A stretch of DNA of 64,000 nucleotides from Bacteroidota bacterium (GCA_013298715.1 JAAFIQ010000017.1:22920-86919), one strand, 5' to 3'; shown: positions 9,689 to 21,400, counted from the stretch's first letter. A program made the numbers and translations. Notes: generated from the letters alone by a model not told the origin.

Positions 9689-10435
9689 TTAGTAAACGTG
9701 CTGCCCACCATTAATGCTATAATTAGCACCAGTAATAAAACTTGTTTCTTCACTTGCTAAAAAGCTCACTAGGTGTGCTACTTCGTGTGTGCCCCCTAGC
9801 CTACCCATTGGTACTTGTGCTACAATTTGAGTTAATACTTTTTCCGGAACTGCCATAACCATATCCGTACCAATATACCCTGGAGAAATAGTGTTTACTG
9901 TGATTCCGTATTTTGCAACTTCCATTGCCAAACTTTTTGTAAAACCATGCATACCAGCTTTTGCAGCGCTATAGTTGGTTTGTCCAAATTGTCCTCTTTG
10001 TCCGTTAACAGAAGATATATTAATTATTCGTCCAAATTTTCTTTCAATCATGCCGTTTAATAATTGGTGCGTACAATTGAATACCGAATTCAAATTCGTG
10101 TTAATTACAGCATGCCAGTCTTCTACCTTCATGTTTACCAATCTGCCATCACGTGTAATACCTGCATTATTTACCAAAGTATCAATAGTACCAACTTTAG
10201 TTTCAATTTCCTTTAGCATTCTGCCAGTATCTTCGTATGAAGAAACATCTCCTTTAAACAAATCAATATGAAAACCTTCATCGTTCATTTGTTTTGTCCA
10301 TTTTTCAGCTTTCTCTGGTGTGATGTAATTTCCAACTACTTTAAAGCCATCCTTTAACAAGGTTTTACACATAGCGGTTCCTAATCCTCCAGTAGCGCCT
10401 GTTACTAATACAATTCGTTTGTTTGATTTGTCCAT
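9689..10435 (-). CDS. SDR-family acetoacetyl-CoA reductase / 3-oxoacyl-ACP reductase
   Basis: The 248-residue short-chain dehydrogenase has the NADP-binding motif TGATGGLG (12-19), NNAG (89-92) and catalytic Ser142, Tyr155 and Lys159 in YSAAKAG. The stretch SSVNGQRGQFGQTNYSAAKAG is closer to acetoacetyl-CoA reductases (PhaB/PhbB) than to housekeeping FabG, so reduction of acetoacetyl-CoA to 3-hydroxybutyryl-CoA is the best guess. No PHA synthase lies nearby. It starts 12 bp after the PorE-like gene and may be the last gene of that operon, although a metabolic link is not obvious. Confidence 0.82.
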   Translation of the reverse strand: MDKSNKRIVLVTGATGGLGTAMCKTLLKDGFKVVGNYITPEKAEKWTKQMNDEGFHIDLFKGDVSSYEDTGRMLKEIETKVGTIDTLVNNAGITRDGRLVNMKVEDWHAVINTNLNSVFNCTHQLLNGMIERKFGRIINISSVNGQRGQFGQTNYSAAKAGMHGFTKSLAMEVAKYGITVNTISPGYIGTDMVMAVPEKVLTQIVAQVPMGRLGGTHEVAHLVSFLASEETSFITGANYSINGGQHVY

Positions 10436-10447
10436 AGGTTAAATTTA

Positions 10448-12556
10448 TTATTGGGTTTTATTAATAATATTAATTTTTGATTCGCCAATTACTTTAAACG
10501 CAGTACGCCTATTTTTTTGATGCGCTGATTCAAACTCTTCGCTTTTTGGAACCATTTTATTTATTTCAGCTTCTGGTATTATTGGTTTTGTTTCACCGTA
10601 CCCTGTGGCTATAATTCTATCTTTTTTAATTCCTTTACTTATCATATAATCTACACAACTTTGCGCGCGACCTTGCGATAGTTTTAAGTTGTAAGCGTCA
10701 TTTCCGCGTGCATCGGTATGTGAGCTTAATTCAATTTTTAAATTGTCATTGATTTCTAAAATTTTTATGATTTTATCCAAAACTTCCATTGATTTTGGAC
10801 GCAATGTATACTTATTAAAATCATACTCAACTCCTTCAATCTCTATATCTCCTTCAGGAATTTTACCTAATTCAAAATCGCGGGTAAATAATTCACTTTC
10901 TGTTTTTCCTTTTGTTGCCACCTCATTTGCCTTTCCAAAGTACCCATTTTTTTGGGCTTTTAAAAAGTATTCCATATTTGGCTTTAATGGGGTTGTATAA
11001 TAGCCATTATCATCTGTAATTAAAAAGAAAGGCTTATCACCATCATGCACATCCTTTACTGTAACTAAAGCTCCAGGAATAGGATTTCCTGTCTGCTCAT
11101 CTGTTACTAATCCTTCTAAGGTAAATTTAATTGGTTCATTAATAAATTCGTAAATTTTATAACAATGTCCACTTGGGCAATCTATTCTATCACTTGCAAA
11201 AAAACCACGAGTTCCTAGGCGGTCCATAATAAAATAAGCATCGTCTTTACTTGAATTAACTGGTGTATTTAAATTTTTAGGTAAGGCGTAAACACTATCC
11301 TCAACATTTAAGCTCGATTTAAAAATATCGTAACCGCCTAATCCATTCCAACCATTACTACTAAAATAAAGTGTGTTACTTATTGCGTGCATGTAGGGCG
11401 ATATTTCGTCGCCGCTTGTGTTAATATTTGTTCCTAAATTTTGAGCCTCTCCAATCATTCCATTCTCATTAATTGGTGCCATCCACAAATCAAAGCCACC
11501 TTTTCCGCCAGGTCTGTTACTCGAGAAAAATAATTTGGTTCCATCAAAACTTACATAAGGTTGCTGCGATTTATAACCCGGCACATTAATATTTGTTCCA
11601 ATCTTCATTGCCTCATAAAACTTACCATTATTGGTGCGCGCCATATATATAAAGGCTTCATTTCTATTAACATCGCTCCAACGCGTAAAAAGCATAACTT
11701 CATCTGGTGTAAAAACGCCTGCGCCTTCGTGTAGAGAGGTATTTACAGGGCGACCAAAATTTGTTGGGCGTTGCCAAATTGTATCTTCTAAAGTTGTTTG
11801 GTATAAATCACAAAAATAGCGCGAATCTTGTTTTTCAGGATCGGTTACTACACCGCCTTTACGCGCGCTTGTAAAAATAATTTTGTTGTTGCTTAAATAA
11901 TACATTGGTGCAAAACTGGTTGTTCCCTTATTAAATACTAAGGTGTCCATTAGTTTAATTTTAATAAGCTTTCTGCCTTGCAAGGTATCTAATGCAAAAT
12001 AACACGAGGATTGTTTTTTTGCCGACATTTTCATTAAAGAATCTGTACCATTATTTTCTTGTACATAGGTTTCTAAAACTTGAAGCGCTTCTTGATACTT
12101 TTTTAAATTCATTAAAGAAATAGCGTAGTAATACGGGGCATCAGGATAAACCTTTCTATCTACACATTTTTTATATTGAGGTGCAGCGTGCGAATAATCA
12201 GAGTTGAGGCGATAGCTCTGTGCCAATCTGTATAAAACAAAATCAAACTTGCTTGAGTTTACAATTTTTTCTTTTACGTTATTAATGCTATCTTTTTGTT
12301 TAGTAATTTTAAGTTCAGGCACTTTAAACAACGATTTCATTTTTAAATTCACAAGCTGTGCCTCATAAGGAATTACGTAACTCCGCAGAACTGTTGTGTC
12401 ATCTAAAACTTTGGCGTAAAAAACTGCAGCAGTTGCATAGTCTTTTTTTGCGAAGGCATTGTCGGCGGTTTCTAACCACAATTTTTTTGATTGAGCAAAA
12501 CAGCTCAATGCAACAAATAATAAAAGGAATTGGGAAATAATTTTTTTATTAAGCAT
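10448..12556 (-). CDS. PorE-like OmpA-family protein (TPR, PD40 propeller, CarboxypepD_reg, OmpA)
   Basis: The 702-residue protein has a signal peptide (about 1-22), TPR-like helices (about 25-200), WD40-like PD40 repeats such as FSSNRPGGKGGFDLWM and FSSNGWNGLGGYDIF (about 225-440), a carboxypeptidase-regulatory-like domain around LVTDEQTGNPIPGALVTVK (about 485-560), and a C-terminal OmpA domain with HTDARGNDAYNLKLSQGRA. This is the domain order of PorE, the periplasmic T9SS component that binds peptidoglycan. It lies 9 bp after a PorP/SprF-like gene, which fits a role anchoring that protein to the wall. Bacteroidota encode several paralogues, so this may serve the nearby adhesins and not the core secreton. 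Confidence 0.83.
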   Translation of the reverse strand: MLNKKIISQFLLLFVALSCFAQSKKLWLETADNAFAKKDYATAAVFYAKVLDDTTVLRSYVIPYEAQLVNLKMKSLFKVPELKITKQKDSINNVKEKIVNSSKFDFVLYRLAQSYRLNSDYSHAAPQYKKCVDRKVYPDAPYYYAISLMNLKKYQEALQVLETYVQENNGTDSLMKMSAKKQSSCYFALDTLQGRKLIKIKLMDTLVFNKGTTSFAPMYYLSNNKIIFTSARKGGVVTDPEKQDSRYFCDLYQTTLEDTIWQRPTNFGRPVNTSLHEGAGVFTPDEVMLFTRWSDVNRNEAFIYMARTNNGKFYEAMKIGTNINVPGYKSQQPYVSFDGTKLFFSSNRPGGKGGFDLWMAPINENGMIGEAQNLGTNINTSGDEISPYMHAISNTLYFSSNGWNGLGGYDIFKSSLNVEDSVYALPKNLNTPVNSSKDDAYFIMDRLGTRGFFASDRIDCPSGHCYKIYEFINEPIKFTLEGLVTDEQTGNPIPGALVTVKDVHDGDKPFFLITDDNGYYTTPLKPNMEYFLKAQKNGYFGKANEVATKGKTESELFTRDFELGKIPEGDIEIEGVEYDFNKYTLRPKSMEVLDKIIKILEINDNLKIELSSHTDARGNDAYNLKLSQGRAQSCVDYMISKGIKKDRIIATGYGETKPIIPEAEINKMVPKSEEFESAHQKNRRTAFKVIGESKINIINKTQ

Positions 12557-12565
12557 AAATACAAT

Positions 12566-13567
12566 TTACAGTCTTGGACAATTTTTTACTTCTTGGGTTT
12601 TACCTTTTTTACCAAGATAGGTAAACGATATCTCGAAGGCTCCTCTGGTTTTAGAGGTATTTTTAAGCGTACTAATATTTATATCGTATCCAACTTTAGC
12701 AATATAGTTATCTTTTCGTATACCTACATTAAAAATACTAGCATCGTTAGGACGAACAATTACACCAGCTAATGCGTAAAACTTCTCTCCTTTAAAATAA
12801 TAACCTGCGTCTACCGCAATGGTTTGCTGAATAATATTTTTTTGATTATAAATTAATAATTTAGGAATAAGGTAAAACAATTCGCTTACATTTAAGCGCA
12901 CACCGCCATGCGCATAAAAACGCATTGGCAATTGGTTACTACTTCCAAAAAAAGTTTCTTTTGGCGTTGTTAAATTAAATGCACTTAATCCAAAAAATGG
13001 ATTGATGCGTGATTGCTGTTTGCCATAATAATACAAAGCGCCAAAATTTACAACTTCTTGGAATTGTGCTTGACGGTTGAAATTTTCGTTACTACTAATG
13101 CCTTTATTAAAAGAACCTCCTCCTTCTGTTACATACTGATTATCGAAAGTGAATACTTGGTACTCTATTCTTTTTTCTGTGAAACCTGCCTGCAAACCTA
13201 AAGATAAATTGTGGTAAGCACTCTTATCTAAAGGAATAGCATAAGCTGCCGAACCTAATAATTGAAACACGTTATAATTCCCAAACCCGGCGCGCATATT
13301 GCTTATTTGCCCACCAAAGCCCCACTTGCCTTTTGGCATATCAAAACTGGCAAGCCCAGTGGTAAATGGTTTAAAAGCTACGGCATTCCACTGATTGCGG
13401 TAATGCATGTGGGCACGCATTTTCCCATCCACCAAACCTGTCATCGCCGGATTTAAGAAGATAGGCGCTGCATCGTACAAACTTAGGTGAAAATCTTGAG
13501 CCTCGCCAAGCAGAGAGATTCCGAGCATCAAGAGTAAAATATATTTTTTTATTTTCATATTATTCAA
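12566..13567 (-). CDS. PorP/SprF-family outer-membrane protein
   Basis: The 333-residue protein has a signal peptide (about 1-23) and the family start DFHLSLYDAAPIFLNPAMTG, followed by HYRNQWNAV and a predicted beta-barrel with alternating aromatic strands. PorP/SprF proteins act at the outer membrane with the T9SS, and in Flavobacterium SprF is needed for secretion of the type B adhesin SprB. It begins one base after the type B protein gene 17408-13569 ends and is followed by the PorE-like gene, so it is probably the dedicated partner of that adhesin. Confidence 0.88.
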   Translation of the reverse strand: MNNMKIKKYILLLMLGISLLGEAQDFHLSLYDAAPIFLNPAMTGLVDGKMRAHMHYRNQWNAVAFKPFTTGLASFDMPKGKWGFGGQISNMRAGFGNYNVFQLLGSAAYAIPLDKSAYHNLSLGLQAGFTEKRIEYQVFTFDNQYVTEGGGSFNKGISSNENFNRQAQFQEVVNFGALYYYGKQQSRINPFFGLSAFNLTTPKETFFGSSNQLPMRFYAHGGVRLNVSELFYLIPKLLIYNQKNIIQQTIAVDAGYYFKGEKFYALAGVIVRPNDASIFNVGIRKDNYIAKVGYDINISTLKNTSKTRGAFEISFTYLGKKGKTQEVKNCPRL

Positions 13568-13568
13568 A

Positions 13569-16500
13569 CTATCTAATTAATGTAATGTCTCCATTCTTTT
13601 TAACCTGTCGGTTATTATACATATCTACCACCAAAGTCCAAACATAAACCCCAACAGGCTGAGCAACTCCATTTTTTGTACCATCCCAGCCTACTTTTTG
13701 ATCTTCCGTTTCAAAAACTAATTCACCCCAGTTATTGTAAACTCTGAATATCATTTTCTCAAACGGACCACCTTTTACAAAGAGCTTATCATTGTTACTA
13801 TCACTATTTGGCGTAAATGCAGTTGGTACTTGAGGTAGTAAATTTACCTCAATGCGCTTACTGGTAGTATCTCTACATCCTTTATCATCCGTAATCTGAA
13901 GAGTTATAACATAACTTCCCGGATTCAAATAGGTATTTTGTGGTGCATTTCCTGTGCCTGAATTTTCATCGCCGAATGACCAAAACCAATTTGTAATTTG
14001 ACCACTAGGAGTAGAAAAATCTGAAAAATAAACTGGTTCTTGGGCAACTGAAGGGTTATTTGTCATACCAAATTCAGCGTTTGGTTTTACAGCAACGTTA
14101 ACCTGTTTAACCATACTAGCCGTGCAAGATTTATTAGAAGTAGCAACTAACGTAACGTTGTATGTTTTAGGCTCGTTATAAATTTGAATCGGATTTTTAA
14201 TTGTTCCTAATGGTGATGCATCGTTAAAATCCCACGACCAAGCAATGATATTTCCTGGAGTTACTAATGATAAATCGGTAAATTTGGTTTCATTACCAGA
14301 ACAAGCATTTGTAAAAGTAAAATCAACAACTGGTAATGGATTTATTATTATACGTCGGCTAACGGTGTCTGAACATCTCACACTTAAACTGTTGGTACCT
14401 GAAACCGTTAAGGTAATTACATAACTTCCTATGTTGGGGAATGTTACTAAAGGATTTTCTGTAATGGAAACACTTGGAGTATTGGCACCAAAATTCCAAT
14501 TGTAGGTTAAATTACTTGTTCCGTTTGCCTGCGAACCGTTAGCAAAAAAAACAGGGGCATCCTTACACAATATTTGAGCTGGTGCAAAGGCAGCCTTTGG
14601 GGAATCAACGAAAATGGCTGTAAATGAGGCGGTTTTGGCAGGACAACCTTGGTTATTAGTTGAAGCGAGTGTTAAAATAACGCTTCCATTTGCTACATCT
14701 CCAGGACTTGGAATATAAGCACCCGTTAACGCAGTATTAGTTGGTGTAAACGCACCCGTGCCCGTAGAGCTCCAAGAACCACTATTTGTGTAACCGGATA
14801 CTGTACCTGTTAAAGCAATATTAGCATTTCGGCAAACTGACGAGTTGTTGGAATTTACAGTAACCAGTGGCGCTTTTAATATTGAAACTTGAACGGTATT
14901 TGATTTTGAAGGACATAAACCAGGGGTAGAACTCAGCTGAAAAATAATACTACCATTTAATGTATCGTTTTGAGTTAATGTATAAGATGCGCTAGAAGGC
15001 GGTATTGGTGCAAATGCGCCACCAGTGCCAGGAACAGCACTCCATGAGCCTGAGGTAGCTGCACCAGTTACTGTGCCGTTTAATACAACTGCGCCAGCAC
15101 TAGCACAAACAGTGAAGTTATTTGGCACTAAAACAGTAGGCTCTTGCGTTAGGTTTATAGAAACAATTTGGTTCACCGCAGCACAATTATTTCCGCTTAA
15201 AAGACTTGCTGTTAAAGTAATAATTGACATCGTATAATCACTGCTACTGAATGAGTAGGTTGGGCTTACGGTTTGATTAGTTGGAAAAAAGATACCTGTT
15301 CCATTTGAGTTCCAAGTGGGTAATAATGTACTACCACTAACACTGGCGGTAAGTGTAATGGCAGCTTGATTTGTACACGCATTAACGTTACTTGCCGCTA
15401 TAACAGGAGGATTAGTGAAACCAATTGTAAAACTTTGTGAAACATTAGTGCAACCCGTTAATGGCGCTTGACTGGTGAGTGTTAAACTAATAAGCCCAGC
15501 AGACACATCGGCTACAGAAGGTGTGTAAGAAGTTATAGGACCGGGAGGTCCAATAGCACCGTTACCCCCAGACCATATAGCGCTAGAGGCATTTAAAACT
15601 GTCCCTGTTAAAACAACTGGGGCAAGATTATTAGTACAAATTGGAGCAACCGAATTAGTAATAACTACCTGCGGTGCTTTATTTATAAATACTTTGATGT
15701 ACGCTGAATCTTCTTTACAACTACCCAAGGATTTTAACATGAAGCGAATGGAATCTAAATTAGCTTGTGTATTAATAAAAAATGGGATGGAGACAGTACC
15801 TAAGGTTGAGGTTGGTACTCCGAAAGTTCCTGAATTTGCTGTTATTGCTGTCCAGCTACCTGTAATAGCCCCATTAGAAACAGTACCCGTGAGCATAACA
15901 GAAGGCGTTGTTGAGCATATCGTTTGCGTAGGAATTGTTTGAACAATTGGTTTTCTCACAAAAGAAGACATGTAATGAAATAAACCGCCTGTTGAACCGC
16001 CACCGTCTAAAATACCTAAAGCAAAAACATCCACCGTGTTTCTAATGGTATACGTATCAATTGGCGCCAAGGTTAAGCTAGCAAGCGATAATTGAGCGCC
16101 AGAATAGAGTGTTCCTGTTCCTGGAACAAGGGTAAAATTGCTGGGAGATATTGGTATTGTTAGTGTGCCTGTGGAACTCCCTATAGCAAAAGCGTTTGTA
16201 GCAGAGGTAGTGCAAACAACGTTCAAGTAAAAATTTTGATTTGTATTTCTCGAAAAGGCTACAAGTTGTGAACCTGCACAATCTAAAGGAGGAATAATGG
16301 CTTCTCCTAATTCGCAGCCAGTACCAGTTGCATGCAAGCAATAAACTGGCTTTGAAGCATCAATATAAGTTAAATTTTGGTTGGTTTTATAATAATAGGT
16401 TTCACCTTTATTAATATATGCGGTAGTTGTTCCAGCTGCATCAACAATTGATAAATAAGTGAAATTTTGTGTACCAACAATATAAGCACCTTGATATTCT

Positions 16501-17408
16501 GCCGCATTCATAAAACCTCTGTTTAAAATATAACGGTTACCAATAACATCTGTTGGTACTATTTGGTCGCCCATCAAATCAAAGCAACCCGTAACACCAC
16601 GCACTGAATCATCTGCCACAGTAACCGAAATTGGTTTGTCGGAAGTAACAATAGTCCCCGATAAATTATTTCCTGGTGCTGAGGTTAGAGTAGTTAGATT
16701 TTCTATTGTATAAACACTTCCATAACTTGGTAATAAAACACTATAGGTTACCCCTGCTAAATGCCCAACCACATTTGTTTTAGGCGTAATCCATACAACG
16801 GTGTTAGGTTTACTCGCCACAATATTAATTTGTTGTTTTGGTTGAGTATTAATTCCATCGCCATTCAAATCGCCTAAGGTTTGGTTGTTCCATTTAGTTT
16901 GAAACGGACATATAAACTCCGTCCCCAAACCATTTTGTCCTTTTAATGAGAACGTTTCTGGGTTTAAAAAACCTGTTACAGTTGGGAAATTTGTTCCTCT
17001 CGTAATGACATCATAAACTACAGTAATGTTTGCGTTAGGAGTAGTAGAAGATATGTAAAGACCGTAAGGTAATACCGTGTTTGCAGGCCTTGATTCTAAA
17101 GAATCGAAGCCAAAATTTGTAGAAGATGCAAGTTTATCTCTCCAAAATTTATAATCGAACGTTGAATTAGCCGGAATATTTATTGTCGTGTCGTACCTAT
17201 TGGGTGCAATTGCAGAAGGTTGTCGTAACCTAACGGTGGTCGGTGTTCCAAATGTTGAAATATGAACAACATAATCGTCTTTCCAATGATGATCAGGTGT
17301 AACCCAAGGTGCAGCAAACCAAAAGGCAGTATCTATTTGTGCTAAAGAAACAGTTACTTTAAAAAAAGTAAACACAAGCAGTAAATAAAATTTATTTCTT
17401 CTCTTCAT
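13569..17408 (-). CDS. Giant T9SS type B surface protein (IgGFc-binding-like, repeats, PKD, gliding CTD)
   Basis: The 1279-residue protein has a signal peptide (about 1-24), then an IgGFc-binding-like region (about 25-480) opening IDTAFWFAAPWVTPDHHWKD. About six Ig-like repeats of roughly 75-80 residues follow (about 490-960) with the pattern GTVxGxxxxGxWS...PSxxDxxxGxVxLxLxS. Three PKD-like domains (about 965-1190) precede a gliding motility-associated type B sorting domain beginning PTAFTPNSDSNNDKLFVKGG. It is expected on the cell surface as an adhesin-like fibre. Its start overlaps the end of the upstream PorP/SprF gene by 17 bp, implying translational coupling. Confidence 0.87.
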   Translation of the reverse strand: MKRRNKFYLLLVFTFFKVTVSLAQIDTAFWFAAPWVTPDHHWKDDYVVHISTFGTPTTVRLRQPSAIAPNRYDTTINIPANSTFDYKFWRDKLASSTNFGFDSLESRPANTVLPYGLYISSTTPNANITVVYDVITRGTNFPTVTGFLNPETFSLKGQNGLGTEFICPFQTKWNNQTLGDLNGDGINTQPKQQINIVASKPNTVVWITPKTNVVGHLAGVTYSVLLPSYGSVYTIENLTTLTSAPGNNLSGTIVTSDKPISVTVADDSVRGVTGCFDLMGDQIVPTDVIGNRYILNRGFMNAAEYQGAYIVGTQNFTYLSIVDAAGTTTAYINKGETYYYKTNQNLTYIDASKPVYCLHATGTGCELGEAIIPPLDCAGSQLVAFSRNTNQNFYLNVVCTTSATNAFAIGSSTGTLTIPISPSNFTLVPGTGTLYSGAQLSLASLTLAPIDTYTIRNTVDVFALGILDGGGSTGGLFHYMSSFVRKPIVQTIPTQTICSTTPSVMLTGTVSNGAITGSWTAITANSGTFGVPTSTLGTVSIPFFINTQANLDSIRFMLKSLGSCKEDSAYIKVFINKAPQVVITNSVAPICTNNLAPVVLTGTVLNASSAIWSGGNGAIGPPGPITSYTPSVADVSAGLISLTLTSQAPLTGCTNVSQSFTIGFTNPPVIAASNVNACTNQAAITLTASVSGSTLLPTWNSNGTGIFFPTNQTVSPTYSFSSSDYTMSIITLTASLLSGNNCAAVNQIVSINLTQEPTVLVPNNFTVCASAGAVVLNGTVTGAATSGSWSAVPGTGGAFAPIPPSSASYTLTQNDTLNGSIIFQLSSTPGLCPSKSNTVQVSILKAPLVTVNSNNSSVCRNANIALTGTVSGYTNSGSWSSTGTGAFTPTNTALTGAYIPSPGDVANGSVILTLASTNNQGCPAKTASFTAIFVDSPKAAFAPAQILCKDAPVFFANGSQANGTSNLTYNWNFGANTPSVSITENPLVTFPNIGSYVITLTVSGTNSLSVRCSDTVSRRIIINPLPVVDFTFTNACSGNETKFTDLSLVTPGNIIAWSWDFNDASPLGTIKNPIQIYNEPKTYNVTLVATSNKSCTASMVKQVNVAVKPNAEFGMTNNPSVAQEPVYFSDFSTPSGQITNWFWSFGDENSGTGNAPQNTYLNPGSYVITLQITDDKGCRDTTSKRIEVNLLPQVPTAFTPNSDSNNDKLFVKGGPFEKMIFRVYNNWGELVFETEDQKVGWDGTKNGVAQPVGVYVWTLVVDMYNNRQVKKNGDITLIR

Positions 17409-18402
17409 TATCTTTCTTTTTATTTTTTAAATTAGTTTTAAGTGAATTGTCAATTGTATTAAATTCATTCTCATCTGCATCATTAACTGTATCGCTAACT
17501 GTCTTGCGTTTCTTGGCACTTTTGCTGTATTTCAGCATAATTTCGTGCGAACCGCTTGAATATTTTTGCAGGGCAGTTGTTGCATAGTCATAAGAATAAG
17601 CAATAGTAAATTGTTTGCTAATACACGTTCCAATAATTAAACTTGCTGTTGATTTGTGACGGTAAGCCCCAGCCAACCAAACTAATTCTTTGTAGGTTAA
17701 TTTCAGATTTCCCTCTAACTGAGTAGGTGAAGGAGCGTTAAATCTTACCAACGCCGATGGTTGAAGCACCCATTCTTTTTTCTTTTTATCTAAAGTAATA
17801 TTATAACCAGAACTAATGTAAGAGTGCGGCGTAAGTTTTCCTACTGAATTGTTCCAATTAATTTTTGAGCTTGCAAATTGCAAACTGCTTATACTTAAAA
17901 AGAATTTATTGCTGTATAAATAAGCACCAGCATTTGCATCAAAAGCATTTGCGTTTAAGATGTTACTTCTTAAAAATGGGTCATCTAAATCCGTTGGGTA
18001 AGGCTTGGCGTCATATATTTTAACGTTATACTGCGAACCTCCAACAGATAGACCAAAACCTAAATTTACTTTTTTGGTAAGTTTAACATGATATGAATAA
18101 CCTGCATAAAGTAGCGTACGCTGAAGTAGTCCTAACCTGTCATTCATCACAATCCCGCTTACCGCCATATTGGGTCTCTTTTTAAAAGTTCCATATCCTG
18201 TGGCAAAAGCAGTACGTGGTGCGTCGCTAAAACCTGCCCATTGCTGACGATAATTTAAAGAATATTCTTGCCCTTTAAAAACACCCGCATAAGCAGGGTT
18301 ATATAAATATTGATTATTAATGAAATTAGTAAATAAGGTTTGCTGTTGCCCAAAAAACAAAATTGGAATAAACAAAACGTATATGTATAAGATTTTTTTC
18401 AT
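17392..18402 (-). CDS. PorP/SprF-family outer-membrane protein (second copy)
   Basis: The 336-residue protein has a signal peptide (about 1-18), the family opening LFTNFINNQYLYNPAYAGVF, NYRQQWAGF and a beta-barrel body, then a Lys/Glu-rich hydrophilic tail of about 40 residues (NLKNKKKDNEEKK end) that the other copy lacks. It starts 4 bp after the 1526-residue type B protein ends and its 3' end overlaps the next adhesin gene by 17 bp. The expected role is partner for export or anchoring of the preceding adhesin. Confidence 0.87.
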   Translation of the reverse strand: MKKILYIYVLFIPILFFGQQQTLFTNFINNQYLYNPAYAGVFKGQEYSLNYRQQWAGFSDAPRTAFATGYGTFKKRPNMAVSGIVMNDRLGLLQRTLLYAGYSYHVKLTKKVNLGFGLSVGGSQYNVKIYDAKPYPTDLDDPFLRSNILNANAFDANAGAYLYSNKFFLSISSLQFASSKINWNNSVGKLTPHSYISSGYNITLDKKKKEWVLQPSALVRFNAPSPTQLEGNLKLTYKELVWLAGAYRHKSTASLIIGTCISKQFTIAYSYDYATTALQKYSSGSHEIMLKYSKSAKKRKTVSDTVNDADENEFNTIDNSLKTNLKNKKKDNEEKK

Positions 18403-18406
18403 AGAA

Positions 18407-21400
18407 TTATTTTAATAATGTTACAGAGCCTTTAAATATTTTATTTTCTTTATTGGCTTCATTTAATTTAATAATATAAAAATAGGCACCAACTGGCAAA
18501 GGCGTTCCTTTGTAACTGCCATCCCATGCGTTAGAATAACCCTTACTAAAATAAATTTGCTCACCTAGCCTATTGTATATTTCAATCTCAGCATCTGGAT
18601 AAAAAACGTTAATAAAATCTAAGCGCCAAATATCATTTTTGCCATCGTTATTTGGAGAAATTATATTAGGAATAAGTTGTGCAATTTCTTCTGCAACATT
18701 ATTTATAGTAATAGTTTTAGAAATACTACTCAAACATCCAAACTGATCTGTAATTGTTAAACTCACAGTATACGTGCCATTAGCTGTGTAAGTTGTTTGC
18801 GGATTTTGAATTTGACTTCCGGCTCCGTTACCAAAGTCCCATACCCAGCTAATAGCCGCTGTACTTGAATCTGCAAAACCTACATTACTAATTAAACTTG
18901 GTTGAGTATTAACGAAGGCATAAAATTGTGCTCTTGGTCGTGGTGTAATATTTACCGATTTTGTAATAGAAGATACACAATTATTAGTTGAGGTTACAAT
19001 ATGCGTTATATTATACACTCCTTGATTAGGGAAAATAATGGAAGTATCTTTAGCAAAAGATAACCCAAAGCCGCCAAAATCCCAATAATAGCCACTTGGA
19101 GCTATACCACTTGTGCTTGCTATTGTTGACTGATCGGTAAAAGAAATTAACTGTGCCGAACCGCTGCACGAACGACCAACTGTGAAACTTGCATTTGGTA
19201 GCGCATACACAGTATTCAGACGTCTAATTGTATCATAGCAACCAAAATTATTGTTCACCACCAGTTGTGTTGTATACGTTGCAGCATTGGAATAAGTATA
19301 GGTTGGGTTTTGAGAGAAAGATGTAGTTCCATCACTAAAGTTCCATTGCCAGTTAGTAAGTGCACCTTGACCGCCAGTATTAACCGTTAAATCAGTAAAA
19401 TTGGTTTGTTGATTTAAACATACAGAGCTTACAGTAAAATTTGCGGTTGGTTTATCTCTAAAATCAATACGTATTTGATCGTTTACACTGTTGCAATTGG
19501 CGTTATTAGTTGTACTGAAGCTTAAGACTACAAAACCTGCTGCTGCCTCTGCTGGTGAAGCAATATAAGTTGGCGTTAAAGAGGTATTCGTATTTGTAAA
19601 GGTTCCGGCACCACCAAACCATGCACCTGAGTTAGTTACAGTTCCACTAATTGATGCGGCTAAAGCAATTTGTGGATTATTTTTACACGAATTCAAATCA
19701 GGTCCTAAATTAACCGAGGCAGGTTGCGTAAAAACAACATTTACACTGTCCATAACCTTTCTACATTCTTGGTTATTGGTACTAGATAATTTTAGTTTTA
19801 CGGTCCCTGCCAAAATATCTGCCGCACTTGGAATGTAATTATTTACTAATGAATTATTATTTGGTATAAATACTCCTGAACCAAACGTTTGCCAAGAGCC
19901 AGTATTAGTAGTTGTTCCAGAAACTACACCAGATAAAAACACATTTGGATTATTTGAACACCTTATAATTGGATTGATAGTACTTGCTTTAACTAGTGGG
20001 GCTTTTTTCATTATTATTCTAAAGGTATCTATTACTGGATTACAACCTGCAACACCAGTGCTTGTGAGTATAAGTTTGATTTTACTTAGGGCCGTATCTG
20101 TATTGGAGAGATTATATACACTATTGAGCAAATTATTACTTGGTGTAAACGTTCCGTTAGCAGGAGCCACGGCATTCCATATACCTAAACTATTTGTGCT
20201 TATAACATTTCCGGCAAGCTGTACCGTTGGATTATTACTGCAAACAAATTGGGTACTACCTGCATTTACTAACGGTGGTTGTTTCACATACAATTTAAGA
20301 GTATCTGATTTAGAAGGACAAATACCTGTGCTGGTTAAAACAAATTTAATAACACCGCCAACAGTTGCTGGTGTGGTTTGAGGCACAGGCTTTAAAATTG
20401 TATCAAGTAAGGCAGGTGTATAAATATTATTTGTGTAAGTGGTATTTGGAAAACTTAAAGCTCCAAAACCACCATGCGTCCAGATGGCAGTATTTGGTCC
20501 GCCACCAACCACGCCATTTAGAGTGAAGCTTGAGTTCCCACAAATTGTTGCAGTTGGAACCACATTCGCCTTTGCAAAAGCTGTTACATTAAAAGAGCTT
20601 AGATGAGAAAAAGCATTACCACTTGCAATATTCTTGTTTTCAATATTTAATCCAAAAATATCTTTTTCGTTTGCAAGTATACAGTTAGAACCTGCCGGGA
20701 TTTGAGTGGTGTTGTAGTAAATTCTTGCAGCTACAAAATCATTTGCTGAACCTGGAACAATTGTGAAGTTTGAAGGACTTATGTTTGTGGAAACATTATT
20801 TACTGCTAAAGTAAAAGTGCTTTGGTAACCATTACGTGTGTAAATATTCAAAAAAAGTGAATCGCTAAAATTACGAGTAAAGTTAGTGGTGTAATTTCCT
20901 GCACAGTATGCTGGGGCTATTTGAGACCCACCTAGTTTGCAGCCATTTCCATTTAAACTAAACAAGTAAACAGGAATATCAGAATTTACGTAGCTTATAG
21001 CATTACCTTGAGGATTAAAGCTAAACGTTTCTTGACTGTTGAGGTTGGTGTTTACAGTAGTTGTTCCTGATGTAATTGTTACATTGGCGCCGTTTAAGTA
21101 GGATAATACATAAAACGTTGTATTGGCAGAAGCATCATTTGTTAAAACATAATTTTTCCCAATACTTGTTAAGTTAGTTAATTGGTCGGCATAAAAAGAA
21201 GGACAATTGGTTGTAGTTTGAATTCCGCCACTAGCGGTCATTGCAATTTTTTTATCTGCTGCTACTAGAGAGCCTGCTAGCTCTGAAACACCAGTAGAAA
21301 AAGTATTACCGTAAACGTGTTCTAAAATATTTGCGGTAAATAAATTCGTATTATTTCCAGTATTTATTGCAAAACTACCACTGTTATAATGTGAAGTTAC

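Noticed and set aside
19974..20381. 135-codon plus-strand ORF
   Set aside because: Lies wholly within the antisense of the 1526-residue T9SS protein; composition reflects its repeats.
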